Source of the DNA: Candidatus Corynebacterium avicola
GTDB lineage: Bacteria; Actinomycetota; Actinomycetes; Mycobacteriales; Mycobacteriaceae
Assembly (NCBI GenBank): GCA_019114135.1
Contig: DXGC01000070.1
Coordinates: 1-64,000, forward strand
DNA: 64,000 nucleotides
Reading direction: 5' to 3'
Shown here piece after piece: positions 44,482 through 51,513 of this stretch (position 1 is the first letter of the stretch; each line of letters starts with the position of its first letter). The notes beneath the pieces are model-generated. The model ran no database searches. It was not told the DNA's origin and saw nothing but the letters and a program-made list of their open reading frames with translations. The translations under genes were made by a program, and so were the position numbers.

Positions 44482-44813
44482 TTTTCCACACCTTGTCCAC
44501 ACTTTTCCACACCCAAGGTGGGGAGGTGTGGACAACTTGGGGAGATCCGTGCATAACATGCGCATAGTTCACCTTCTGGGCACATTCTGTTGACCTGCAA
44601 GTATGGCTGTGTCCCGCCGACTGACCTGTGGATATCGGCAGTTGTCCACCTTGTCATCGTGTAAATATATCCAACTGCGGACCTCTGACCTGCGTGTTTC
44701 TGAAAAGGCGCAGGTAGGGGAGGAGCTGTCCACAACTTGTGCACACAGCGAGCAGGAATGGAAGGTGAACATGCACACAAGGTCCACACATTGTCCACAA
44801 TCGATGTGGATAA
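44482..44813. promoter_or_regulatory. Cluster of DnaA-box-like 9-mers upstream of dnaB
   Basis: Matches or near-matches to TTATCCACA/TTGTCCACA: 44482 TTTTCCACA, 44493 TTGTCCACA, 44503 TTTTCCACA, 44527 TGTGGACAA, 44627 TGTGGATAT, 44642 TTGTCCACC, 44726 CTGTCCACA, 44737 TTGTGCACA, 44791 TTGTCCACA and 44805 TGTGGATAA. An A+T-rich stretch GTAAATATATCC lies at 44661-44672. There is no supported ORF between 44422 and 45000. DnaA could bind here to regulate dnaB or to titrate DnaA; a secondary origin is less likely. Confidence 0.6.
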
Positions 44814-44987
44814 CCCGGAATCTCGGAGCGAAAATGGTGCTTCGTGAGCCGAAATCGGCCCCGTAAGCGGCATTGACTGAGGTCGATGTGGACAGCTGAT
44901 GTGCAGCCACGGCGACTTCCGTCAGGGGGACCGGTGCGGCGACCGGTGCGACGGCCTGCGGGGTCGTTTCCTGTCCGCCGCGGGTAC

Positions 44988-44993
44988 TAAGAT
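44988..44993 (+). promoter_or_regulatory. -10 box (TAAGAT) of a leaderless dnaB transcript
   Basis: TAAGAT is followed by 7 bases and ATG 45001. Confidence 0.45.
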
Positions 44994-45000
44994 GACGGCC

Positions 45001-46557
45001 ATGAGTGCACAGGAGATGGGTAGCGCGGGATTCGGCGACGCCGAGGGGACGAGTGCGGTCCCGCTGCCGCCGGAGCCGGGCCCCTGGGACGACGAAGGTC
45101 CCTCGGGCAGCTTCGGCGACGATCCCGGCTTCGGGGGATCCGGGGGCGGTCGTGACGGTGGCAAGGGTCAGCGTCGCGGGAACTTCCAGCGTTCGGGACG
45201 CGGCGGCAATGATCCGGCCGACTTCGCCGAACCCCGCCAGATGCCCCAGAACACCGAGGCGGAGCAGGGCGTCCTCGGCGGCATGATGCTCAGCAAGGAC
45301 GCCATCGCCGACGTCGTCGAGCGGCTGCGTCCGGACGACTTCTACCGTCCCGCCCACCGCACGATCTACGAGACGATGCTGGAGCTCTACGGCGAGGGCA
45401 TGGAGGTCGACCCGGTCATCCTCGCCGGCCGACTCGACAACAACACCCTGCTCGACGTCATCGGCGGAGCCCCGTACCTGCACGAGCTGTCCTCGAAGGT
45501 GCCGACCGCGGCGAACGCCGGCTACTACGCCGACCTGGTCGCCGAGAAGGCCGTGCTGCGGCGCCTCGTCTCCGCCGGAACCAGGATCGTGCAGTTCGGC
45601 TACTCCGGGCTGGAGGGCCAGGAGCTGGAGAGCGTGGTCGACCGTGCCCAGCAGGAGATGTTCAACATCACCAACGAGTCCGCCAGCGAGGACTACATGG
45701 TGCTGCAGGACCTGCTCGAGTCCACCATGGACGAGCTGGACGCCCTGGAGAACGGCGTCGGTGAGGGAGAGGGCATCATGACCGGCTTCAGTGAGCTGGA
45801 CGAGATGACCAACGGCCTGCGCGGCGGCCAGATGGTCATCGTCGCCGCCCGACCCGGTGTCGGTAAGTCGACGCTGGCTCTGGACTTCATGCGTTCGGCG
45901 TCGGTGCAGCAGAACAAGGCTTCGGTGCTCTTCAGCCTGGAGATGAGCAAGTCCGAGGTGATGATGCGTGTCTTCTCCGCCGAAGCCGAGGTGCCGCTGT
46001 CGGTGATGCGCGGCGGCAAGATGAACGACTCCCAGTGGGACAAGCTGACCCGTCGTGTCACCGCGATCGAGAATGCGCCGATCTTCATCGACGACTCGCC
46101 CAACCTGACGATGACGGAGATCCGGGCGAAGGCGCGTCGACTGAAGCAGAAGCACGACCTGGGCCTGATCGTGGTCGACTACCTGCAGCTGATGAGCTCG
46201 GGCAAGAAGGTCGAGTCACGTCAGCAGGAGGTCTCGGAGTTCTCCCGTCAGCTCAAGCTGCTGGCCAAGGAGGTCGACGTGCCCCTGGTCGCCATCTCGC
46301 AGCTCAACCGTGGTGTGGAGTCCCGTGGCGACGACGCGCTGCCGAAGGTCTCCGACCTGCGTGAGTCCGGTTCGCTGGAGCAGGACGCCGACATCGTCCT
46401 GCTGATCAGCCGTCCGGACGCCCAGAACCGCGACCATGAGCGTGCCGGCGAGGCCGACCTGATCCTGGCGAAGCACCGTGGTGGCCCGATCGGCACCATC
46501 CAGGTCGCCCACCAGCTGCACTACTCGAAGTTCTCCGAGCTCAGCCGCGGGATCTAG
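45001..46557 (+). CDS. dnaB: Replicative DNA helicase DnaB
   Basis: A 518-residue hexameric helicase. A Gly/Asp/Pro-rich N-terminal tail (1-75) precedes the DnaB N domain (MPQNTEAEQGVLGGMMLSKDAI). The RecA-like motor has Walker A ARPGVGKST (about 285-293), SLEMSKSEVMMR, Walker B LIVVDYLQLM, and QLNRGVESR with the arginine finger region. The frame is continuous, so there is no intein as found in M. tuberculosis DnaB. ATG 45001 fits a leaderless start; ATG 44992 is an in-frame alternative. It lies after the DnaA-box cluster. Confidence 0.96.
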   Translation: MSAQEMGSAGFGDAEGTSAVPLPPEPGPWDDEGPSGSFGDDPGFGGSGGGRDGGKGQRRGNFQRSGRGGNDPADFAEPRQMPQNTEAEQGVLGGMMLSKDAIADVVERLRPDDFYRPAHRTIYETMLELYGEGMEVDPVILAGRLDNNTLLDVIGGAPYLHELSSKVPTAANAGYYADLVAEKAVLRRLVSAGTRIVQFGYSGLEGQELESVVDRAQQEMFNITNESASEDYMVLQDLLESTMDELDALENGVGEGEGIMTGFSELDEMTNGLRGGQMVIVAARPGVGKSTLALDFMRSASVQQNKASVLFSLEMSKSEVMMRVFSAEAEVPLSVMRGGKMNDSQWDKLTRRVTAIENAPIFIDDSPNLTMTEIRAKARRLKQKHDLGLIVVDYLQLMSSGKKVESRQQEVSEFSRQLKLLAKEVDVPLVAISQLNRGVESRGDDALPKVSDLRESGSLEQDADIVLLISRPDAQNRDHERAGEADLILAKHRGGPIGTIQVAHQLHYSKFSELSRGI

Positions 46558-46627
46558 CCGCGTCCAGCGCGTCTCCCGCCCGACTTTGACCCGACTCCGA
46601 CCCGGCTCGGGGCCGATTCCGGCCAGG

Positions 46628-46696
46628 TGTCGGATAGGTGGGACAGAACACTGGGATCCGGCGGAAATCCCGACGATTCATCTCACCTGTTCGACA
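46628..46696. repeat. Palindromic intergenic repeat, family 1, copy 3 (69 bp)
   Basis: It begins TGTCGGATAGGTGGGA and ends TCTCACCTGTTCGACA. Read in reverse complement it aligns without gaps to copy 2 (22127-22195), with about 52 of 69 bases shared by eye. It is located 70 bases after the dnaB stop. Confidence 0.7.
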
Positions 46697-46785
46697 CCCC
46701 GGGGGAGTACGTCGGTGGGGGATCGGCAGTGCGTGGTGTGGGTGTGGAATGGCGGGGGAGCGGGGCTCTGGGGGCTCTGGGTGGT

Positions 46786-47268
46786 TCAGTCCTCGAACTG
46801 CTCGAGGATGACGTCGAGCACCCTGCCGAGGTCCGCGGCCTGCTGCTCGTCCAGGCGGTCGAACAACAGTCGGCGCACCGAGTCCACATGCCCGGGGGCG
46901 GCCTGCTGGATCGTCGCCAGGCCGGTCTCGGTCAGCACGATGAAAGCCCCACGCCCGTCGGACTCACAGGCCTCACGGACGAGCAGGTCACGCTTGATCA
47001 TCCGGGAGATCTGGTGCGACAGCCGGGACCGGTCCCAGCTCAGGATGTCGGCCAGTGCGGCGATGCGCATCCGATGGTCCGGTGCCTCGGAGAGGTTCAC
47101 CAGAACCTCGTAGTCGGACATGGACAACCCGCTCTGTCGCTGGATGTCCCGGGCCAGCTCGGAGTCGATCCGCCGGGAGGCGAAGAGCCACTTGCGCCAC
47201 AGGCACTGCTCCTCGTCCGAGAGCCACCTGGGGGAGTTGTCCGTGCTGTTGATCATGCTTCCATTCAA
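46786..47268 (-). CDS. MarR-family regulator divergent from yceI
   Basis: A 160-residue winged-helix protein with an N-terminal dimerisation part (SDEEQCLWRKWLFASRRIDSEL), then LSMSDYEVLVNLSEAPDHRMRIAALADILSWDRSRLSHQISRMIKRDLL and a wing with SDGRGAFIVLTETG. This MarR type is repeatedly found divergent from a YceI gene in Actinobacteria. The start is at 47268 (ATG 47256 is an alternative with GGAAG upstream). A 20-bp palindrome in the shared promoter is the obvious operator, controlling both genes. Confidence 0.88.
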   Translation of the reverse strand: MNGSMINSTDNSPRWLSDEEQCLWRKWLFASRRIDSELARDIQRQSGLSMSDYEVLVNLSEAPDHRMRIAALADILSWDRSRLSHQISRMIKRDLLVREACESDGRGAFIVLTETGLATIQQAAPGHVDSVRRLLFDRLDEQQAADLGRVLDVILEQFED

Positions 47269-47281
47269 TCACACCGAGCAT

Positions 47282-47301
47282 TTGGTTGACACATCAACCA
47301 A
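47282..47301. promoter_or_regulatory. MarR operator between marR and yceI
   Basis: TTGGTTGACACATCAACCAA: perfect 8-bp arms TTGGTTGA/TCAACCAA around CACA. It is close to the start of marR and in the yceI upstream region. Confidence 0.78.
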
Positions 47302-47434
47302 CCGCTCGTAGGGTGGTGTTCATCGGACGGCAACCGACCGGACCTACCGTCGAGGTGGTGTCCGGACCGGGAATCGCCGTCCGGGGACAAAAGACACGAT
47401 CAACACCAATCCGCTTCCAAAGGAGCATCACCAC

Positions 47435-47980
47435 ATGAGCACCGTCAACGACTACGCCGGCAACTTCACCATCGATCCGTCCCACTCCGAGATCGGCTTC
47501 ACCGCCCGCCACGCCATGGTCACCAAGGTCCGTGGTTCCTTCAACGAGTTCTCCGGTACCGCCACCAGCGGCGAGAACCTGGCCGACGCCGCCATCTCCG
47601 TGACCATCGCTGCGTCCTCCATCGACACCCGCAACGCCGACCGCGACGGCCACGTCAAGAGCGAGGACTTCTTCGACGTCGAGAAGTTCCCGGAGATCAC
47701 CTTCACCTCCACCAGCGTCACCGCTGCCGGCGACGACGCCCTGGAGGTCACCGGTGACCTCACCATCAAGGACGTGACCAAGCAGGTCACCGTGCCCTTC
47801 GAGTTCGAGGGCGAGGTCGTTGACCCGTGGGGCAACACCCGCGTCGGTTTCTCCGGTTCCACCACCATCAACCGCACCGACTTCGGCCTGACCTGGAACG
47901 CTCCGCTGAAGACCGACGGCGTGCTCGTCTCCGAGAAGATCACCCTGAACTTCGACATCTCGGCCACCAAGGACGCATAA
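47435..47980 (+). CDS. YceI family protein (lipid-binding lipocalin-like fold)
   Basis: A 181-residue YceI-domain protein without a signal peptide. Typical sequence: FTIDPSHSEIGFTARHAMVTKVRGSFNEFSG, then DGHVKSEDFFDVEKFPEITFTSTSV and DLTIKDVTKQVTVPFEFEG, with WGNTRVGFSGSTTINRTDFGLTW near the end. YceI proteins have an extended lipocalin fold that binds isoprenoid chains. AAAGGAG lies ten bases before ATG 47435. It is divergent from the MarR gene and probably de-repressed by its ligand. Confidence 0.93.
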   Translation: MSTVNDYAGNFTIDPSHSEIGFTARHAMVTKVRGSFNEFSGTATSGENLADAAISVTIAASSIDTRNADRDGHVKSEDFFDVEKFPEITFTSTSVTAAGDDALEVTGDLTIKDVTKQVTVPFEFEGEVVDPWGNTRVGFSGSTTINRTDFGLTWNAPLKTDGVLVSEKITLNFDISATKDA

Positions 47981-47986
47981 GTCCTC

Positions 47987-47992
47987 TAGCAT
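47987..47992 (+). promoter_or_regulatory. -10 box (TAGCAT) of a leaderless crcB transcript
   Basis: TAGCAT overlaps the end of the yceI gene region and is followed by 7 bases and ATG 48000, leaving no room for a fluoride riboswitch. Confidence 0.45.
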
Positions 47993-47999
47993 CACGGGC

Positions 48000-48491
48000 A
48001 TGAAGCCCGACAAAACCACCACAACCCGGGGCGCCGGGGCACTCGTCTTCGCTGGCGGGGCCCTCGGCGCCTTTTTGCGCTGGGCCTTCACCGTGGACAC
48101 CGGGATCGAGGGCTCGCTGTGGCCCCTCCTGGTCGTCAACCTCACCGGCGCATTCGCCCTCGGCCTGATGGTCGGCTACCTGCCACTGGTCAGCGACACC
48201 ACCGGGTCCGGTAAGTCGGGACGCCGCGAACGCATCCGTCTGACCTTCGGCACCGGCCTGCTGGGAGGGTTCACCTCGTACTCGGCGATCGCCGCGGCGA
48301 CGGTGCAGGACGCCGGTGGTCCGCTCGGGCCGATCGTCTACCTGGTCGGCACCGTGGTGCTCGGGCTGCTGCTGGCCAAGGCAGGGCTGTGGTGCGGTGC
48401 GCGCATCACCGGGGAGCCTTATGGCCGCGACAACGCTGGCAGCGGCAACAGTGGCAACAGTAACGGCGCGACCGGGGAGGCAACGGTATGA
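48000..48491 (+). CDS. crcB: Fluoride channel Fluc (CrcB), subunit 1
   Basis: A 163-residue protein with four hydrophobic segments. The first contains VFAGGALGAFLRWAF (the GGxxGAxxRW motif), the second NLTGAFALGLMVG with the conserved Asn, and the third FGTGLLGGFTSYSAI, all typical of the dual-topology fluoride exporter. The C-terminal tail is Asn/Gly-rich (SGNSGNSNG). Its stop overlaps the start of a second crcB (ATGA), so the two chains probably form a heterodimer that exports fluoride. Confidence 0.92.
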   Translation: MKPDKTTTTRGAGALVFAGGALGAFLRWAFTVDTGIEGSLWPLLVVNLTGAFALGLMVGYLPLVSDTTGSGKSGRRERIRLTFGTGLLGGFTSYSAIAAATVQDAGGPLGPIVYLVGTVVLGLLLAKAGLWCGARITGEPYGRDNAGSGNSGNSNGATGEATV

Positions 48492-48865
48492 CCGGCGAGA
48501 TTTCACTGGTGGCGGCGCTGCTCGTCGCCTTCGGCGGCGGCTCAGGTGCATGGCTGCGCTGGCGGCTGGACCGCTTCATCAAGGACCACAGCAAGAGTGA
48601 CCTGCTGGTCAGTCTGCTGGTGATCAACACCCTGGGCTCTCTGGCGCTGGGTGTGCTCTTCGGTCTCACCGACAGCTGGTGGCTGGTCGCTCTCATCGGC
48701 ACCGGCCTGTGCGGTGGCTTCACCACCTTCTCCACGGCGTCGGTGGACGCCGTGGGTCTGTTCCAGCGCAAGCTCACCGTGGCCGCGGTGGTCTCGGTGG
48801 TAGCGATGGCGCTGCTGGCGGTCGCCGCCTTCGCCCTGGGACACGCAGCGGTGAGCTGGATCTAG
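48488..48865 (+). CDS. crcB: Fluoride channel Fluc (CrcB), subunit 2
   Basis: A 125-residue CrcB protein with four hydrophobic segments: AFGGGSGAWLRWRLDRFI, INTLGSLALGVLFG (conserved Asn) and IGTGLCGGFTTFSTASVDAV with the phenylalanine-box Phe. It is shorter than subunit 1 and lacks its Asn/Gly tail. Start codon overlaps the subunit 1 stop. Two-gene Fluc systems are common in Gram-positive bacteria and work as obligate heterodimers. Confidence 0.92.
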   Translation: MTGEISLVAALLVAFGGGSGAWLRWRLDRFIKDHSKSDLLVSLLVINTLGSLALGVLFGLTDSWWLVALIGTGLCGGFTTFSTASVDAVGLFQRKLTVAAVVSVVAMALLAVAAFALGHAAVSWI

Positions 48866-48883
48866 CTGGTAACCAGCAGGAGG

Positions 48884-49381
48884 CTAGCGGGGCTTCTTCG
48901 CGGAGACCCAGACGTCGATCTCGGCGGTGACCGGCTCCTCGCCGGCGTCGTCGAGCAGCTGGAGGTTCACGGTGACCAGCTGGCCGCCGGTCTCGCGGGT
49001 GATGGTGGAGAAGTCCGGCCAGTCGGCGGTGGCGGTGATGGTCAGTCCGCCGGTCGACTTGGTGGGGTAGTCGGCACGCATGCCACGGGGGAGCCACCGG
49101 TGGGTGGTGGGCACGGCAGCCTCACACAGTGCACCCATCGCGGCCTCTCCGCCGTTGAGCGCGGCGATGACGTGGAAGGTGCCGATGTGGTTCTGCACAC
49201 CCCACCACTTGCCGAGGCGCACCACGGAGCGCTCCGGGGTGACCTCACGAACCCGCGGGAAGACGGTGCGGAAGTACGGTGCCTTGACGGCATAGGCGAC
49301 CGAGAAAAGCCCACGTCCGAGGGTGCTCGTCCCGTCCTTGGTGACCTTTTTCCAGAGCTTGTACGTGCTAGTGCTAGTCAT
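48884..49381 (-). CDS. DUF4442 hotdog-fold protein
   Basis: A 165-residue soluble protein of the DUF4442 family, which has the thioesterase-like hotdog fold. VVRLGKWWGVQNHIGTFHVIAALNGGEAAMG matches the family's long central helix with conserved N-H-x-G-x-x-H, and THRWLPRGMRADYPTKSTGGL follows. The substrate is unknown. ATG 49381 (MTSTSTYK) has TATCCT eight bases upstream, a leaderless geometry. It is convergent with crcB and divergent from the thioredoxin gene. Confidence 0.82.
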   Translation of the reverse strand: MTSTSTYKLWKKVTKDGTSTLGRGLFSVAYAVKAPYFRTVFPRVREVTPERSVVRLGKWWGVQNHIGTFHVIAALNGGEAAMGALCEAAVPTTHRWLPRGMRADYPTKSTGGLTITATADWPDFSTITRETGGQLVTVNLQLLDDAGEEPVTAEIDVWVSAKKPR

Positions 49382-49389
49382 AAATTCAT

Positions 49390-49395
49390 AGGATA
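49390..49395 (-). promoter_or_regulatory. -10 box (TATCCT) for the DUF4442 gene
   Basis: On the minus strand TATCCT is followed by 8 bases and ATG 49381. Confidence 0.4.
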
Positions 49396-49525
49396 ATGCA
49401 GCCGGACGACGGATACCGGCGAACGCCGGTACGCTGGACCGGGAATAGCGGAAGTCACCGGGGACGTTGAACCCCACGTAAGCCCGCACAACGAATATGC
49501 AGTATATGCAGAAGAGGTAGATCCC

Positions 49526-49891
49526 ATGGCCACCACGACGGTCACCACCGAGAACTTCCAGGACACCATCGAGGGCGAGGGCATCGTCCTCCTCGACTTC
49601 TGGGCCGACTGGTGCGGTCCGTGCAAGCGTTTCGCCCCGGTCTTCGAGAAGTCCTCCGAGGACAACCCGGAGATCACCTTCGGCAAGGTCGACACCGAGG
49701 CCAACCAGGACATCGCCGCAGCCCTGCAGATCCAGTCGATCCCCACCCTGATGGCCTTCCGCGACGGCATCCTGGTCTACCGGGACGCCGGCGTGATGAA
49801 CCCGAAGCAGCTCCGTGAGCTCATCGAGCAGGTCCAGGGCCTCGACATGGAGGACGTGCGCAAGCAGGTCGCCGAGCAGAACAACAGCTAG
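49526..49891 (+). CDS. trxA: Thioredoxin (WCGPC type)
   Basis: A 121-residue thioredoxin with the canonical active site FWADWCGPCKRF (about residue 33), KVDTEANQDIAAALQIQSIPTLMAFRDG containing the cis-Pro, and a helical C terminus. It is a general cytosolic disulfide reductase and the second thioredoxin of the window; the other carries WCQPC beside trxB. GAAGAGG lies upstream of ATG 49526. It is followed by pspA 120 bases later, probably under a separate promoter. Confidence 0.94.
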   Translation: MATTTVTTENFQDTIEGEGIVLLDFWADWCGPCKRFAPVFEKSSEDNPEITFGKVDTEANQDIAAALQIQSIPTLMAFRDGILVYRDAGVMNPKQLRELIEQVQGLDMEDVRKQVAEQNNS

Positions 49892-50014
49892 GCGGGCCGT
49901 CTCGCCGCCCATGACGCGAGAAATGTGTTTATGCTGGGGAACTGACAGCACTGGCCGGACGACTCGACCGAGGCGTCCCGGGGCCATGATGACGGCGACT
50001 TAGGAGCACGCGAA

Positions 50015-50935
50015 ATGGCGAATCCCTTCTCCAAGGGCTGGAAGTACCTCATGCAGTCCCTCGACACCAAGATCGAAGAGAACGCGGATCCGAAGGTTCA
50101 GATCGACCAGGCGACGGAGGCTGCGAAGAAGCAGCACCGTGAGGTCACGGAGTCCGCCTCCCGCATCATCGGCAACCGGAACCAGCTGGAGATGAAGCTG
50201 AACCGGCTGGTCAAGGACCAGGAGAAGCTGCAGCAGAATGCGCGCACCGCACTGCAGCAGGCCGATGCCGCCACCGCCGCCGGCGACCAGGCCAAGGCCA
50301 CCGAGCTCACCAACACCGCCGAGGTGTTCGCCACCCAGCTGGTGACGGTCGAGCAGGAGCTCGAGAACACCAAGCAGATGCACGCCCAGGCGTCCGAGGC
50401 GGCGAACCAGGCACAGCAGCAGCAGAAGCAGTCCGAGATGCGCCTCAAGGACCAGATGGCGCAGATCGACCAGCTCAAGGCCCAGGTCGACCAGGCGAAG
50501 ATGCAGGAGAGCTCCGCCGAGGCCATGCAGTCCATGAAGGGCATCCAGGCCGACGACAACGTCCCGACGCTCGACGGCGTGCGCGACAAGATCGAGGCCC
50601 GCTACGCCAACGCCCTCGGCGCGCAGGAGCTCACCGAGAGCAGCGTGCAGGGCCGGATGGCTGAGATCGAGACCGCCGGGAACGACTTCGCCGCGACCTC
50701 CCGTCTGGACCAGATCCGTGCCGAGATGGCAGGCACCGCCGGAGCCGGTTCCAGCGAGTTGACCTCCGGCGATGCCGCCGGGGACGCCGCCGGTGAGATC
50801 GAGGCGGGGGAGGACGCAGCGGCCGACGTCGCCGCGGACGCTACCGCTGCCGAGGCCACCGCGGACGACGTTGCCACTGACGTGGCGGCCGAGCAGGACG
50901 GGGACGCCGACGACGAGCAGCCCACCTCCTCGTAG
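50015..50935 (+). CDS. PspA/IM30 family phage-shock-like protein
   Basis: A 306-residue coiled-coil protein of the PspA/IM30 family, which protects membranes under envelope stress. It starts NPFSKGWKYLMQSLDTKIEENADPKVQIDQATEAAKK (amphipathic N-terminal helix), has a long coiled coil to about residue 225 (heptads rich in Gln, Glu and Lys), and an acidic Ala/Asp-rich tail (about 235-306) not found in the E. coli protein. GGAG lies 9 bases before ATG 50015, and a TATGCT -10 box is seen near 49930. No pspBC or clgR genes are adjacent. Confidence 0.9.
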   Translation: MANPFSKGWKYLMQSLDTKIEENADPKVQIDQATEAAKKQHREVTESASRIIGNRNQLEMKLNRLVKDQEKLQQNARTALQQADAATAAGDQAKATELTNTAEVFATQLVTVEQELENTKQMHAQASEAANQAQQQQKQSEMRLKDQMAQIDQLKAQVDQAKMQESSAEAMQSMKGIQADDNVPTLDGVRDKIEARYANALGAQELTESSVQGRMAEIETAGNDFAATSRLDQIRAEMAGTAGAGSSELTSGDAAGDAAGEIEAGEDAAADVAADATAAEATADDVATDVAAEQDGDADDEQPTSS

Positions 50936-50947
50936 TCCGCGACGAGC

Positions 50948-50973
50948 AGTGGGCACCGGTACTGGTGCCCACT
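50948..50973 (+). terminator. Hairpin terminator after pspA
   Basis: Perfect 10-bp stem AGTGGGCACC / GGTGCCCACT with a 6-base loop, 13 bases after the pspA stop, followed by CTC rather than a U-tract. Confidence 0.7.
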
Positions 50974-51513
50974 CTCACGCTCCAACGCAGGAGTGTCATC
51001 CATCACACCTCTGCCGATTCCCACATCGCGATACCTGCAGGTCAGGGGTGGCGCAACGTGGCCAGGAATAAGGCGCAGGTGTGATAGATCAAGCCGCCTC
51101 GGCCGAAGCGTCCTATAAGTCTCTTCCAGGCAACGGTTGCGGCCCCCGTGATCCGCTCGTAGGATCATGTGGTTCGTGCCCGCCATCCTGGCGGACGCTG
51201 CTACCCGGTACGCGTCGTACACAGTGACCGGGACACCACAATCCGGCTGGCCACACTGCCTCACACAGAACGCCACCAGCAGGTGACGTCCTGACACCGC
51301 CGGCCCCGACAGGCCACTTCCGACAACGCACGCCCTCGATCTCTTCGGGGGCGTCAATGTCGTGGTCAGGGCATACGCAGCGTCCCGCCCGTCCCCGAGC
51401 ACGGGCACGACACCGCTGTGACGAGTGACTCGCCGTCGCAGCCCGAACCCCGACGTTCGCACCCGCCACCAGCGGGTAGGCCGCGTCGGCGCTGTACATG
51501 GGAGGACGACCCA
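50974..51513. other. Gene-free spacer upstream of the DHA2 exporter
   Basis: About 540 bases. Open frames here look like shadows, with no ribosome site or homology-like features. Just before the exporter gene are TACATG and GGAGG. No structured RNA, tRNA or repeat was recognised. A long regulatory region for the exporter is possible. Confidence 0.4.

Noticed and set aside
44422-45000. This region as the chromosomal oriC.
   Set aside because: No dnaA or dnaN gene is near, and yidC-rsmG-parAB at the left end place the true origin just outside the window.
45001-46557. An intein in DnaB, as in some mycobacteria.
   Set aside because: Walker A and downstream motifs are contiguous and the length is normal.
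47987-48000. A fluoride riboswitch upstream of crcB.
   Set aside because: The spacer to yceI is 19 bases and the start is probably leaderless, leaving no room for the aptamer.
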